A DNA stretch of 61,877 bases from CAZSDU01 sp964605775 (GCA_964605775.1 CAZSDU010000016.1:1-61877); one strand, 5' to 3'; positions 16,834 through 25,739 are shown, counted from the first letter of the stretch. Numbers and translations are program-made. Notes: generated by a model from the sequence alone, not told the origin.

Positions 16834-17286
16834 ATGATAAAGAAATCAACGGACGAGGCCACTGAAAATGTCAGAAACCTGTTTACGGATTATCTTGAAC
16901 GCCATGGCCACCGCAAAACACCAGAGAGATATACCATCCTTAAGGAAATTTTTGCCACAGATGGTCATTTTGATATCGAAACGCTATATATCAGGATGAA
17001 AACCCATAAGTACCGGGTTAGCCGTGCAACCTTGTACAATACCATTGAACTCCTGCTCGACTGCGGATTGGTGACCAAACATCAGTTCGGAACAAATTAT
17101 GCTCAGTATGAAAAATCAGCCCTGTTCAAACAGCATGATCATTTTATTTATGAGGATACCGGAGAAGTTCTTGAGTTTTATGATCCTCATGTAGAGGAAA
17201 TTAAAACCCAGGTTGAGCAGCAATTCGGCGTTGAAGTAACCCATTACGCACTGACCTTTTACGGTAAGTCGAAATCTAAAAAATAA
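16834..17286 (+). CDS. Fur-family metalloregulator
   Basis: This is a 150-residue DNA-binding repressor. The winged helix includes HRKTPERYTILKEIF (about residues 25-39) and the recognition helix YRVSRATLYNTIELLLDCGLV (about 64-84), typical of Fur/PerR/Zur. HDHFIYEDTGEVLEF (about 108-122) carries the regulatory metal-site residues. There is no CxxC pair in the C-terminal half, so the structural zinc site of classical Fur is missing. The metal specificity (Fe, Mn/peroxide or Zn) cannot be decided. It lies between rsh and purA, with purA starting 11 nt after its stop. Confidence 0.88.
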   Translation: MIKKSTDEATENVRNLFTDYLERHGHRKTPERYTILKEIFATDGHFDIETLYIRMKTHKYRVSRATLYNTIELLLDCGLVTKHQFGTNYAQYEKSALFKQHDHFIYEDTGEVLEFYDPHVEEIKTQVEQQFGVEVTHYALTFYGKSKSKK

Positions 17287-17297
17287 ATTCCATTTGC

Positions 17298-18587
17298 ATG
17301 AAGCTTGATGTTATTCTGGGGTTGCAATGGGGGGATGAAGGAAAAGGAAAAATTGTTGACGTCTTTACTCCTCATTATCAAATTATTGCGCGTTTTCAGG
17401 GTGGTCCAAACGCTGGTCATACCATAGCATTCGAAGGAAAAAAATTTGTTCTGCATACGATTCCTTCCGGGATATTTCATCCTGAAACACTGAATGTGAT
17501 TGGCAATGGGGTTATCATCGACCCGTATATTCTCTTTCAGGAAATTGGAACCCTGAAGGAATCGGGCATAAGTCCTGAACATAACCTGCTGATCTCCAAA
17601 AGGGCCCACCTTATCCTGCCGACCCATCGTTTGCTGGACGCAGCCAGTGAGTCCGCAAAAGGAAATGATAAGATCGGTTCTACCCTGAAAGGAATCGGAC
17701 CTGCCTACACCGATAAATATGCCCGTAACGGTATCAGGGTCGGGAACATCATGGAACAGGATTTTCACAGGCGGTATCAACAACTCAAGGAGATTCACAG
17801 GAACCTCCTTGACTCCTACAAATCAGATGTATCCCGGTTTTTATTTGATGGTCTTACCCTATCCGAATATGAGACATTGTGGTTTGAATCCATAGAGAAG
17901 ATGCGCGGTTTGCAATTGATCGATAGTGAAATATTTCTTAATCAATGCCTGGATGAAGGTCAGTCCATGCTTGCAGAAGGGGCTCAGGGAACCATGCTCG
18001 ATGTGGATTTCGGATCTTATCCCTTTGTGACATCCTCCAATACCATTACGGCTGGGGCTTGTTCAGGACTGGGTATTGCCCCCCATCGTATTGGTAAAGT
18101 TTTCGGTATCTTTAAAGCATATTGTACCCGTGTAGGTAGCGGCCCATTTCCGACAGAATTGATGGATATTCATGGGGAAAACCTGCGTAGGGGAGGCCAT
18201 GAGTTTGGTTCTACCACCGGTCGCCCGCGTCGTTGTGGTTGGCTTGATCTTCCGGCTTTAAAATATGCCGTGATGCTCAATGGAGTGAATAGCCTGATCA
18301 TGATGAAAGCAGATGTGCTGAATCCATTCCCAGAGATCAGGATTTGCACAAAATATCAGCTTGGAGAGCAAATGCTGGAAAATGTCTCTTATGACCTCAG
18401 TCAGGAAAAACTGCTTCCGATTTACCAGACGATGCAGGGGTGGAATGCTGATCTCGATGGGATACAAACCATGCAGGATCTGCCCCAGGCATTGAAAGAT
18501 TATATCGCGTTTATTGAAAAATCTCTGGGATTACCCATTGATACGGTATCCGTTGGCCCCGATCGCATCCAAACCCTGAACAGGTAA
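17298..18587 (+). CDS. purA: adenylosuccinate synthetase
   Basis: This 429-residue enzyme catalyses IMP + Asp + GTP to adenylosuccinate, the first committed step to AMP. LGLQWGDEGKGKIVD (about residues 7-21) holds the P-loop and catalytic Asp13. GGPNAGHT with catalytic His follows near 36-43. EGAQGTMLDVDFGSYPFVTSSN, GSGPFPTEL and GSTTGRPRRCGW are all conserved. The length matches the family. It is probably co-transcribed with the Fur-family gene. Its stop lies 3 nt from that of the convergent infB. Confidence 0.97.
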   Translation: MKLDVILGLQWGDEGKGKIVDVFTPHYQIIARFQGGPNAGHTIAFEGKKFVLHTIPSGIFHPETLNVIGNGVIIDPYILFQEIGTLKESGISPEHNLLISKRAHLILPTHRLLDAASESAKGNDKIGSTLKGIGPAYTDKYARNGIRVGNIMEQDFHRRYQQLKEIHRNLLDSYKSDVSRFLFDGLTLSEYETLWFESIEKMRGLQLIDSEIFLNQCLDEGQSMLAEGAQGTMLDVDFGSYPFVTSSNTITAGACSGLGIAPHRIGKVFGIFKAYCTRVGSGPFPTELMDIHGENLRRGGHEFGSTTGRPRRCGWLDLPALKYAVMLNGVNSLIMMKADVLNPFPEIRICTKYQLGEQMLENVSYDLSQEKLLPIYQTMQGWNADLDGIQTMQDLPQALKDYIAFIEKSLGLPIDTVSVGPDRIQTLNR

Positions 18588-18590
18588 AAG

Positions 18591-21587
18591 CTAAAGTTTA
18601 CGCTTGATTTCCACTTGTTCGTATCCTTCAACGATATCACCAACTTTAATGTCGTTGTAATTTTCGATGTTCAGCCCGCATTCATAACCAGAGCTTACTT
18701 CCTTCACATCGTCTTTAAATCGTTTCAGCGATCCGAGCATACCGGTATAGACTACAATTCCATCACGGATGACACGTATTTTGGTGTTTCGGGTCACTTT
18801 CCCGTCCAGCACCATACAACCGGCTACAGAACCTACTTTGGTGATCTTGAACACTTCCCTGACTTCAATATTGCATAGTATTTTTTCTTCGATTTCAGGG
18901 GCAAGCATTCCTTCTATGGCCATTTTGATTTCTTCAATGGCCTGGTAAATAATGGAATACAGCCTGATATCAATTTGCTCCTGTTCAGCCAGTTTACGTG
19001 CCGATACAGAAGGCCTGACCTGAAATCCGACAATGACGGCATTGGATGCCGAAGCGAGGAGAACGTCAGATTCGGTGATGGCGCCCACGGATTTATGGAT
19101 CACGTTGACCATGACTTCCGGGGTGGAAAGTTTCAGCAGGGAATCGGAAAGCGCTTCCACTGATCCATCCACATCTCCCTTGACAATAATATTCAGCTCC
19201 TTGAAATCTCCGATGGCAATACGTCTTCCGATTTCATCGAGGGTAATGTGTTTCTGTGTCCTTAATCCCTGTTCTCTCTGTAATTGCAGACGTTTGGTAG
19301 CAATGGCTTTGGTTTCCTTTTCATCTAACATGATGTTAAAGGTATCACCGGCCTGGGGAGCGCCATTTAACCCCAGCATCAGCATGGGCTGGGAAGGTCC
19401 GGCTTCCCTGATAGGTTGGTTACGCTCATTGTACATGGCTTTCACTTTACCATAGGTGGCTCCTGCAAGAACCATATCCCCTATCCTCAGGGTGCCATTC
19501 TGTACCAGTAATTTGGCCACATAGCCCCGTCCTTTATCAAGCGATGACTCAATGACGGTTCCCAGCGCCAGTCGTTTGGGGTTGCCTTTCAGGGTAAGCA
19601 TTTCAGCTTCGAGAAGAACTTTCTCAAGAAGAAGGTTGACATTGGTTCCCACTTTTGCAGAAATTTCCTGGGTCTGGTATTTGCCTCCCCATTCTTCCAC
19701 CAGAATATTCATTTTCGACAGTTCCTCCCGGATTTTGTCAGGATTGGCATTGGGCTTATCCATTTTATTATAGGCAAATACAATGGGGACCCCAGCCGCC
19801 AATGCATGGTTAATGGCTTCCTTGGTTTGAGGCATGACATTTTCATCTGCCGCAATGACGATGATCACCACATCGGTGATTTTTGCACCGCGTGCCCGCA
19901 TGGCTGTAAAGGCCTCATGTCCGGGAGTGTCGAGGAAGGTAATGGTCTTCCCGTTTTCGAGGGTTACTTCGTAAGCCCCGATATGCTGTGTGATCCCTCC
20001 TGCCTCACCGGCAACCACATTGGTACTGCGGATAAAATCAAGCAACTTGGTCTTCCCATGGTCAACATGGCCCATCACTGTGACAATGGGCGGACGGTCA
20101 ACAAGATCCTCAGCTTTATCCTGATCATCATGCATCTTAATGGCCTCCTGGACTTCCACACTCACAAATTCGACTTTGTAGCCAAATTCTTCAGCTACAA
20201 GGGTGAGGGTCTCAGCATCCAGGCGCTGGTTGATCGAAACAAACATCCCCAATGCCATACAGGTGGAAATGACCTCTGTGACCGGTACATTGATCATGGA
20301 AGCGAGGTCGTTGGCAGTGACGAATTCCGTAACCTTGATGAAGCGTTTACCTTCTTCCACCCGTTCCGCTTCCTGGTGCATTTGCTGGCTGATCGCATCG
20401 CGTTTTGCCCGACGATATTTTGAGGCTTTCGATTTCCCGATGGGGCCAAGGCGAGCAAGGGTTTCCTTGATCTGCTTTTCAATGTCCTCAGAGGTGACTT
20501 CCGGTTTTTGAAGCTCTGGCTTCCCAAACTTCCTGTCTTTGAGCCTGGGTTTTGCAATATCCGATTTAACTGTTTCCGTTGTTTCGTCACTTCCACCACT
20601 TCGCTTGATCCGCTTGCGTTTTTTCTTTTTAGATTTGAGGGCATCATCTGAAGAAGAAGCGACCGGTTGTTTCTTTTTCTCAAACTTCTTAGGTTCCGGC
20701 AATTTCATTGAGCCGATTATCGTCGGGCCTTCCAGTACAATTCTGGCCCGGGGCAGGAAATTATCTTCCACAATTTCAGCCACGGGAATTTCGGGTATTA
20801 TTTCCTCGGAAACCGGGGGAACAATGGGAAGATCTGCTTCGATGATCTCCGGTTCCGGGATATCCATAAGTATTACAGGCTCTTCCTTAACAGGCTCAGG
20901 AATAATTTCTTCTACCATTTCCTTCTTGGCTTTTCCTTTTTTTGCCGGTTTCCTGGATAAAGAATCAAGATCCATTTTTCCAAGGATCTTCAAATCAGCC
21001 GTAATTATAGGTTCCGCTTCTTTCTCTGTAATTTCAACTTGTTCAGCAGCTTCTTCCTTTTTTTCTTTGGTTTTCTTCTTTACGGTAATTTCAGTAGTCT
21101 GAGGCAGGTCTGTTTTTTTCGGTTCTTTTTCAGTTTCTTTTTCAATTTCCGTTTCAAGGGCAGGTTCTACGATGGGTTCCGGCTTGGGTTCTGGTTTTGG
21201 CTCGGGTTTCAGGGTTTCCTGTACAGGGACTTCCTTTGTTTTTTTCGGCGGTTCCGCTTTTTTCTTTTCAAAGTCTATGGAGACATTTTTGATGAAAAGA
21301 TCATCCAATTCCTTCTCACGGTCTTTACTGGCAATTTTTTTATCTTCAATGGTAATGGTCTCATGCGTGGCAAACTGCAGGCCTATTTTCTTGGCCTCTT
21401 CCTTGACATGCTTTTCTGAAGAAAATTCTTTCGATAACAGGGCATACATCTCCTGTGTCAACTTGGCATTGGGATCCCTGTCGATGGCAATTCCTTTCTT
21501 GGAAAGGAATTCCACCACCGTGTTGATCCCGATGTTGAATTCCCTTGCGGCTTTGCTTAGCCTGGTATTTGTTACGCCTTCACTCAT
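18591..21587 (-). CDS. infB: translation initiation factor IF-2
   Basis: This 998-residue GTPase positions initiator fMet-tRNA on the 30S subunit. The N-terminal IF2_N-type region (RLSKAAREFNIGINTVVEFL) is followed by a long charged linker of about 300 residues rich in Glu, Lys and Pro, including a KPEPKPEPKPEP tract. The GTPase domain starts near residue 500 with VMGHVDHGKT, then DTPGHEAFTAMRARG and NKMD. Domains II, III and IV follow, ending GYECGLNIENYNDIKVGDIVEGYE. It is the last gene of rimP-nusA-infB, 19 nt after nusA. Confidence 0.97.
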   Translation of the reverse strand: MSEGVTNTRLSKAAREFNIGINTVVEFLSKKGIAIDRDPNAKLTQEMYALLSKEFSSEKHVKEEAKKIGLQFATHETITIEDKKIASKDREKELDDLFIKNVSIDFEKKKAEPPKKTKEVPVQETLKPEPKPEPKPEPIVEPALETEIEKETEKEPKKTDLPQTTEITVKKKTKEKKEEAAEQVEITEKEAEPIITADLKILGKMDLDSLSRKPAKKGKAKKEMVEEIIPEPVKEEPVILMDIPEPEIIEADLPIVPPVSEEIIPEIPVAEIVEDNFLPRARIVLEGPTIIGSMKLPEPKKFEKKKQPVASSSDDALKSKKKKRKRIKRSGGSDETTETVKSDIAKPRLKDRKFGKPELQKPEVTSEDIEKQIKETLARLGPIGKSKASKYRRAKRDAISQQMHQEAERVEEGKRFIKVTEFVTANDLASMINVPVTEVISTCMALGMFVSINQRLDAETLTLVAEEFGYKVEFVSVEVQEAIKMHDDQDKAEDLVDRPPIVTVMGHVDHGKTKLLDFIRSTNVVAGEAGGITQHIGAYEVTLENGKTITFLDTPGHEAFTAMRARGAKITDVVIIVIAADENVMPQTKEAINHALAAGVPIVFAYNKMDKPNANPDKIREELSKMNILVEEWGGKYQTQEISAKVGTNVNLLLEKVLLEAEMLTLKGNPKRLALGTVIESSLDKGRGYVAKLLVQNGTLRIGDMVLAGATYGKVKAMYNERNQPIREAGPSQPMLMLGLNGAPQAGDTFNIMLDEKETKAIATKRLQLQREQGLRTQKHITLDEIGRRIAIGDFKELNIIVKGDVDGSVEALSDSLLKLSTPEVMVNVIHKSVGAITESDVLLASASNAVIVGFQVRPSVSARKLAEQEQIDIRLYSIIYQAIEEIKMAIEGMLAPEIEEKILCNIEVREVFKITKVGSVAGCMVLDGKVTRNTKIRVIRDGIVVYTGMLGSLKRFKDDVKEVSSGYECGLNIENYNDIKVGDIVEGYEQVEIKRKL

Positions 21588-21606
21588 GCGGTAAAATTAA
21601 GATTTT

Positions 21607-22842
21607 TTATTCAAACTCGGCCTTTAATATGCGGACGACTTCATTGATTGTTTCTTCTTCGAGGTCGGTTCGGTTGACCAGTTCAGCAGTATCGAGGTCG
21701 AGTATGCTTTTTGCAGTATCGCAACCGATGGCTTTAAATTCATCGATGATCCACTGATCGATTTCATCCGAAAATTCCTGAAGATCGACATCTTCATTGT
21801 CGACATCAGTATCGCGGTACACATCAATTTCAAATCCGGTAAGCTTTCCGGCCAGTTTGATGTTAAACCCGCCTTTTCCAATGGCCAGCGAAACCTGGTC
21901 AGGTTTCATATAGACATCGGCCTTTTTTGTTGCGTCGTCGATGACGATGGAGGAAACTTTTGCCGGACTAAGGGCCCGCTGGATAAAAAGAGAAGGATTG
22001 GTGGTATAATTGATGACATCAATGTTCTCATTTTTTAATTCCCTTACGATCCCGTGGATACGCGATCCTTTCATCCCAACGCAGGCGCCCACCGGATCAA
22101 TGCGATCATCATAAGATTCAACGGCTATCTTTGCCCTTTCACCGGGTACCCTGACAATTTTTTTGATGCTGATCAGTCCATCGTAAACCTCAGGAACCTC
22201 TGCTTCGAAAAGACGTTCAAGGAAAGCTTCCGAGGTGCGGGAAAGGATGATCATGGGGTTGTTGTTTTTCATCTCCACTTTCAGGATCACCGCACGGATG
22301 GAATCACCCTTGCGGTAAAAATCGCTTGGGATTTGCTCGGATTTTGGGAGGATGAGTTCAATCCCTTCGTCGTCCAGTACCAGGATTTCTTTTTTCCATA
22401 CCTGGTAAACTTCTCCGGCGACAATTTCCCCGATTTTTTCCTTGTATTTTAAATAAATGTTGTTCTTTTCATACTCCTGGATTTTGGATATCAGGTTTTG
22501 CCGGATAGATAGGATTTCCCTGCGTCCAAAACTCAATAACTTAATCTCTTCCGAAAATTCTTCCCCGACCTCAAAATCCGGTTCAGTCTTAATGGCTTCT
22601 GAAAAGGCGATCTGGGTGTTTTCATCTTCCACGGCGCCGTCTTCCACAATGGTCCGTGAACGCCAGATCTCAAGATCTCCCTTGTCGATGTTCACGATGA
22701 TATCAAAATTATCGGAGGATCCAAAGCGCTTGGTCAACATATGCTTGAATACATCTTCGAGAATACGCATCATGGTCTCCCTGTCGATGTTCTTGAATTC
22801 TTTGAATTCGGAAAAGGTTTCAACTAAATTGAGCTGTTCCAT
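21607..22842 (-). CDS. nusA: transcription termination/antitermination factor NusA
   Basis: This 411-residue RNA polymerase-binding factor has an N-terminal polymerase-binding domain (residues 1-130). An S1 domain follows (EIVAGEVYQVWKKEI and onward), then two KH domains (DPVGACVGMKGSRIHGIVREL; VSLAIGKGGFNIKLAGKL). A short C-terminal extension rich in Asp and Glu ends at residue 411. The two acidic repeats of E. coli NusA are absent, as is usual in this phylum. The start is 2 nt from the rimP stop. Transcription probably starts upstream of rimP. Confidence 0.96.
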   Translation of the reverse strand: MEQLNLVETFSEFKEFKNIDRETMMRILEDVFKHMLTKRFGSSDNFDIIVNIDKGDLEIWRSRTIVEDGAVEDENTQIAFSEAIKTEPDFEVGEEFSEEIKLLSFGRREILSIRQNLISKIQEYEKNNIYLKYKEKIGEIVAGEVYQVWKKEILVLDDEGIELILPKSEQIPSDFYRKGDSIRAVILKVEMKNNNPMIILSRTSEAFLERLFEAEVPEVYDGLISIKKIVRVPGERAKIAVESYDDRIDPVGACVGMKGSRIHGIVRELKNENIDVINYTTNPSLFIQRALSPAKVSSIVIDDATKKADVYMKPDQVSLAIGKGGFNIKLAGKLTGFEIDVYRDTDVDNEDVDLQEFSDEIDQWIIDEFKAIGCDTAKSILDLDTAELVNRTDLEEETINEVVRILKAEFE

Positions 22843-22844
22843 TG

Positions 22845-23309
22845 CTATTTGATTTGTTTTTTAAATGTGATCACTTTTTTTGCCGTCCTGATCTGGTCAA
22901 ACGGCAGGGTTATTATTTTTATGTCAATTTCTTTTTTGGATATTTTTATTTCCTGTTCAATGACTATTCCCAGTTCATCTGCTTTGAGCAGTTTACCATT
23001 TAGCTTTTGTCCTCCATTCATGACGATATCGAGGTGTTTCCCGATCAAATTCCGGTATTGCCTCATGACTTTTAACGGCCGGTCGAGCCCCGCAGATGAA
23101 ACAGTCAGCTCGAAATCTTCCTTTTCGCGGTCCAATGACTGCTCCAGGTGACGACTGAGCCCCCTGCAATCCTCAATGGATATTGCCGTATCCGCATCAA
23201 TGAAAACGCTGATCACATGGATGGGTTTAATATGTAATTCCACCAGAAATTTATCGCTGCCTTTAAAAAAATCCTGAATGATTTTTTTTACCTGATCCTC
23301 AGTTATCAT
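22845..23309 (-). CDS. rimP: ribosome maturation factor RimP
   Basis: This 154-residue factor is needed for 30S subunit maturation. The N-terminal alpha/beta domain (VISVFIDADTAISIEDCRGLSRHLEQ) and ELTVSSAGLDRPLKVMRQYRNLIGK, the family hallmark, are followed by an SH3-like C-terminal domain. I chose the ATG at 23309 (MITEDQVKK). The longer in-frame version from 23357 would begin upstream of the leader hairpin and add residues not seen in homologues. It is the first gene of the rimP-nusA-infB operon. Confidence 0.94.
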   Translation of the reverse strand: MITEDQVKKIIQDFFKGSDKFLVELHIKPIHVISVFIDADTAISIEDCRGLSRHLEQSLDREKEDFELTVSSAGLDRPLKVMRQYRNLIGKHLDIVMNGGQKLNGKLLKADELGIVIEQEIKISKKEIDIKIITLPFDQIRTAKKVITFKKQIK

Positions 23310-23325
23310 TTTTTTATCAATAAAA

Positions 23326-23346
23326 GAGGGGACTTTGTGTCCCCTC
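23326..23346 (-). promoter_or_regulatory. leader hairpin of rimP-nusA-infB (possible attenuator)
   Basis: A perfect 8-bp stem, GAGGGGAC-5 nt-GTCCCCTC, lies in the predicted 5' leader. On the transcribed strand it is followed by TTTTATT, so it resembles a weak intrinsic terminator between promoter and start codon. Alternatively it ends transcripts of the upstream small gene. Confidence 0.5.
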
Positions 23347-23371
23347 CAATCATACATACATAAAATCGTGG

Positions 23372-23402
23372 CAAATATACAATAGTTTTATCTGTTTACA
23401 AA
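23372..23402 (-). promoter_or_regulatory. promoter of rimP-nusA-infB
   Basis: Minus strand TTTG (23402-23399), 19-nt spacer, TATATTTG (23379-23372): both elements match the Bacteroidota consensus exactly. The -33 element lies within the 3' end of the upstream small gene. The predicted leader is about 55 nt. Confidence 0.7.
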
Positions 23403-23669
23403 ATTAATTTCATCTTCGAATTCAGCTTCGGCCGGAAGCACAGGAGCTAAAACTTTGATATCGATGACTGTTTCAGGATTGGTTTCCTTGAAATCTACTT
23501 CTTCGAAGGTGGCTTCTTTTGGCGTTTCAGGAGCCAGGGCACGGATGAGGCTTAAGGGAAGGGAAAGGGTTTCAAGCCCGTCAACTTCTTTGGCGGAAAC
23601 TTCTTTTGCACATAAAAAATGAATGTTGATGAGCATCAGTGCGGTGAGGATATAGGTTCTTGCTTTCAT
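23388..23669 (-). CDS. small secreted acidic repeat protein, unknown function
   Basis: This is a 93-residue protein with a signal peptide (about residues 1-21). The mature part is acidic and contains two imperfect copies of a 16-17 residue unit: LAPETPKEATFEEVDF (residues 45-60) and LAPVLPAEAEFEDEINF (74-90). I have seen LAPxTPxEAxF-type repeats in other small exported Bacteroidota proteins, but know no function. A periplasmic or surface location is inferred. The rimP promoter overlaps its 3' end. Confidence 0.65.
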   Translation of the reverse strand: MKARTYILTALMLINIHFLCAKEVSAKEVDGLETLSLPLSLIRALAPETPKEATFEEVDFKETNPETVIDIKVLAPVLPAEAEFEDEINFVNR

Positions 23670-24247
23670 TGTTTTCTGTTTTTGCTTGTTTTGGTCATAA
23701 GACGGTCAGCCTGCCTGATTGTTACATCGGAGACGACCAGTAAGCTTGTGAAATCGATAAACAGGGGAAAATAATCGGGGAGTTACGCTCTCTGTTTTGA
23801 ATTTCAGTTTGTTTGACAAACCATGCCTGGATCGCTTAGGATTCTATCCTGGAACACATCTTCGAATTCTACGATTCCAGATGATCCTATAGAAGATGGA
23901 ATAGACCTGGAAATGATTAAGCAATTACCTGGACTGGTTGCATCGATTTTCTATAATCTCAGGGCCTATGCGACGAACAGCTCCAAATCGGCCATGGCGA
24001 GTACAGCAATATGGCGGTCAACGCCTTCTTCTGGTCATCGGCAGAGCGTTCCTCCATTTACGCATGTAATCATCACCTCAACTTCAATTGCGAAAATGTG
24101 AGCCGTAGCATCGCCTTCAATGCCTGCGGTTTTTCAGCCTGCTGTGTCAAGGATTGACATTCATTACAAGAATTAGTTTATAATTTTTATACTTTTTCTT
24201 TCTGATAGGAGTTTTTTTAGAAGAAATTTTAAGTCTTAAAAAACATC
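23670..24247. other. 578-nt region without an intact gene
   Basis: The region contains the decayed FISUMP fragment (23957-24157) and AT-rich sequence. Immediately before the gene at 24248, TACTTTTT (at about 24210) resembles a -7 element. A 92-residue plus-strand reading frame at 23823-24101 has no recognisable protein character. Confidence 0.6.
23957..24157 (+). pseudogene. remnant of a FISUMP (Fib_succ_major) domain protein
   Basis: A reading frame of 66 codons without start, opened by an in-frame TAA at 23954 and ending at TGA 24155-24157, encodes the C-terminal pattern of the Fibrobacter succinogenes major paralogous domain. It has AFFWSSAE, then a Tyr/Asn-rich stretch with NHHLNFNCENVSRS, then GFSACCVKD and the stop. 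In intact members this is the WWSSTE ... NKSNGFSVRCVKD ending. The rest of the domain and the N-terminus are absent or frameshifted, so this is a gene relic. Such proteins are secreted and often multicopy in Bacteroidota. Confidence 0.55.
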
Positions 24248-25387
24248 ATGAAAATTATTGTTCTCGGTTCCGGGCTGGTTGGTGGCCCTATGGCCATTGA
24301 TCTTTCTAGGGACAGGAATGTTGAAGTCTACGTGGTTGACCAGAATCCGGAATCCCTGCGAAAGGTTTCCGCTGAACATCCCGTTAGGGCGATAACCCGT
24401 GATCTCAGCGATCCTGATGAAGTGACGAGATTGGTGAGTGAGTATGATTTTGTCATTAATGCCGTTCCCGGTTTTATGGGTTTCAGAACCCTGAAAGCCA
24501 TAATTGAGGCAGGGAAAAATGTGGTGGACATTGCATTTTTTATCGAAGATCCTTTTTCACTTGATGCCCTCGCCAAAGAAAAAAATATCACGGCGATCAT
24601 GGACATGGGGGTTGCCCCCGGCATGTGCAATGTCCTCATCGGATATGCCACTCATTTGTTGGATGAGACTGAGAATGTGCTGTATATGGTTGGGGGATTA
24701 CCAAAGATTCGCGAATGGCCTTATGAATACAAGGCCGTTTTTTCCCCGGTCGATGTGATTGAAGAATACATTCGGCCTGCCCGTTTCATCAGAAATGGAG
24801 AACCCGTGGTTATGCCTGCGCTGACTGACCCTGAATTGCTTGATTTTCCCGGGATCGGAACCCTTGAAGCGTTTAATACCGACGGGCTACGGTCATTAAT
24901 GCATACGATAAAATGCCCCAATATGAAGGAAAAGACCCTTCGTTATCCGGGCCATATCGAAAAAATGAGAATGTTACGGGAAACCGGCTTTTTCAGCCAG
25001 GAAGAGGTGGAAGTGAAAGGAGTCAAAATCCGCCCCGTGGACCTGACAGCAAAACTATTATTTCCTAAATGGAAACTCAGGGAAGGGGAAGAAGATATTA
25101 CAGTAATGAAGGTTATGGTAGAGGGTAAGAAAGACGGAAAAAAAATTCGATATACCTGGGATCTGTTTGATCAATACGATTCCCGGACTCAGATTCACTC
25201 GATGGCCAGAACAACCGGTTATTCAGCCACAATGGCTTTACGCATGATGATAGAAGGCTTGTACAGTCATAAAGGGATCAGTGTTCCTGAATACATTGGG
25301 AAACAGCCCAAATGTGTGGATTACCTGCTTAAAGGTCTGGGTGACCGTGGCGTTATCTATAAGGAAAAAATTGAATTTTATCGATGA
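24248..25387 (+). CDS. saccharopine dehydrogenase family protein
   Basis: This is a 379-residue NAD(P)-dependent dehydrogenase-like protein. The N-terminal Rossmann motif is IIVLGSGLVGGPMAIDL (residues 3-19), followed by VVDQNPESL. INAVPGFMGFRTLKAIIEAGKNVVDIAF and MDMGVAPGMCNVLIGY are typical of the saccharopine dehydrogenase / carboxynorspermidine dehydrogenase group. A C-terminal catalytic domain (TDGLRSLMHTI, TLRYPGHIEKM) follows. The substrate is unknown; lysine breakdown via saccharopine is one possibility. It stands alone between a decayed region and tRNA-Gln. Confidence 0.82.
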   Translation: MKIIVLGSGLVGGPMAIDLSRDRNVEVYVVDQNPESLRKVSAEHPVRAITRDLSDPDEVTRLVSEYDFVINAVPGFMGFRTLKAIIEAGKNVVDIAFFIEDPFSLDALAKEKNITAIMDMGVAPGMCNVLIGYATHLLDETENVLYMVGGLPKIREWPYEYKAVFSPVDVIEEYIRPARFIRNGEPVVMPALTDPELLDFPGIGTLEAFNTDGLRSLMHTIKCPNMKEKTLRYPGHIEKMRMLRETGFFSQEEVEVKGVKIRPVDLTAKLLFPKWKLREGEEDITVMKVMVEGKKDGKKIRYTWDLFDQYDSRTQIHSMARTTGYSATMALRMMIEGLYSHKGISVPEYIGKQPKCVDYLLKGLGDRGVIYKEKIEFYR

Positions 25388-25489
25388 TGAGACTGATACC
25401 GTCCATTATATTGTTCGCGCTTTCCCAGCTTATTTCTGTCGTTTTCTTTCACAGTCCCTGCTTCCACCATCTGTAAAATGTATTTCCAC

Positions 25490-25533
25490 TAAACTGACCA
25501 CCAGCCAGGAACTATCTACCTAAATTGATCCAC
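25490..25533. repeat. two repeats resembling an IS21-type end
   Basis: TAAACTGACCACC (25490) and TAAATTGATCCAC (25521) are spaced 31 nt apart. Multiple AAxTGAxCCAC-like repeats are typical of IS21-family termini. No transposase genes are present, so at most this is a scar of a lost element. Confidence 0.25.
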
Positions 25534-25571
25534 TTATTATGCAGTTGTTTGTGAATGAAGGTTGATTCATG

Positions 25572-25642
25572 TTGACCCACCAGGATTCGAACCTGGGCCG
25601 AGAGAACCAAAATCTCTAGTGCTGCCGTTACACCATGGGTCA
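25572..25642 (-). tRNA. tRNA-Gln (TTG)
   Basis: On the minus strand the acceptor TGACCCA pairs with TGGGTCA. The D-arm, the anticodon arm AGAGA-TTTTGGT-TCTCT (anticodon TTG at positions 34-36), and the T-arm CCAGGTTCGAATCCTGG are all present. The discriminator is A and CCA is not encoded. The fold is complete and has no unusual features. A promoter lies about 100 nt upstream, with a 14-bp direct repeat in between. Confidence 0.95.
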
Positions 25643-25647
25643 AATTC

Positions 25648-25675
25648 ATTTACGATTGACGATTTACGATTGACG
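25648..25675. repeat. 14-bp direct repeat upstream of tRNA-Gln
   Basis: Two perfect tandem copies of ATTTACGATTGACG lie between the tRNA-Gln gene and its promoter. Similar dispersed repeats occur in intergenic regions of Bacteroidota genomes; the function is unknown. Confidence 0.85.
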
Positions 25676-25739
25676 GATTAAACGTTCTCAGGATAAGAAA
25701 AAGAGTAACAGAAATGCCGTAAATCTTCAATGGCGAGTG

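Noticed and set aside
20539..21102. Several long plus-strand frames over infB (20203-21594)
   Set aside because: They arise from the biased Glu/Lys/Pro-rich linker of IF-2 on the opposite strand.
23823..24101. 92-residue plus-strand reading frame
   Set aside because: Composition is not protein-like, and the FISUMP relic in another frame explains part of this stretch better.
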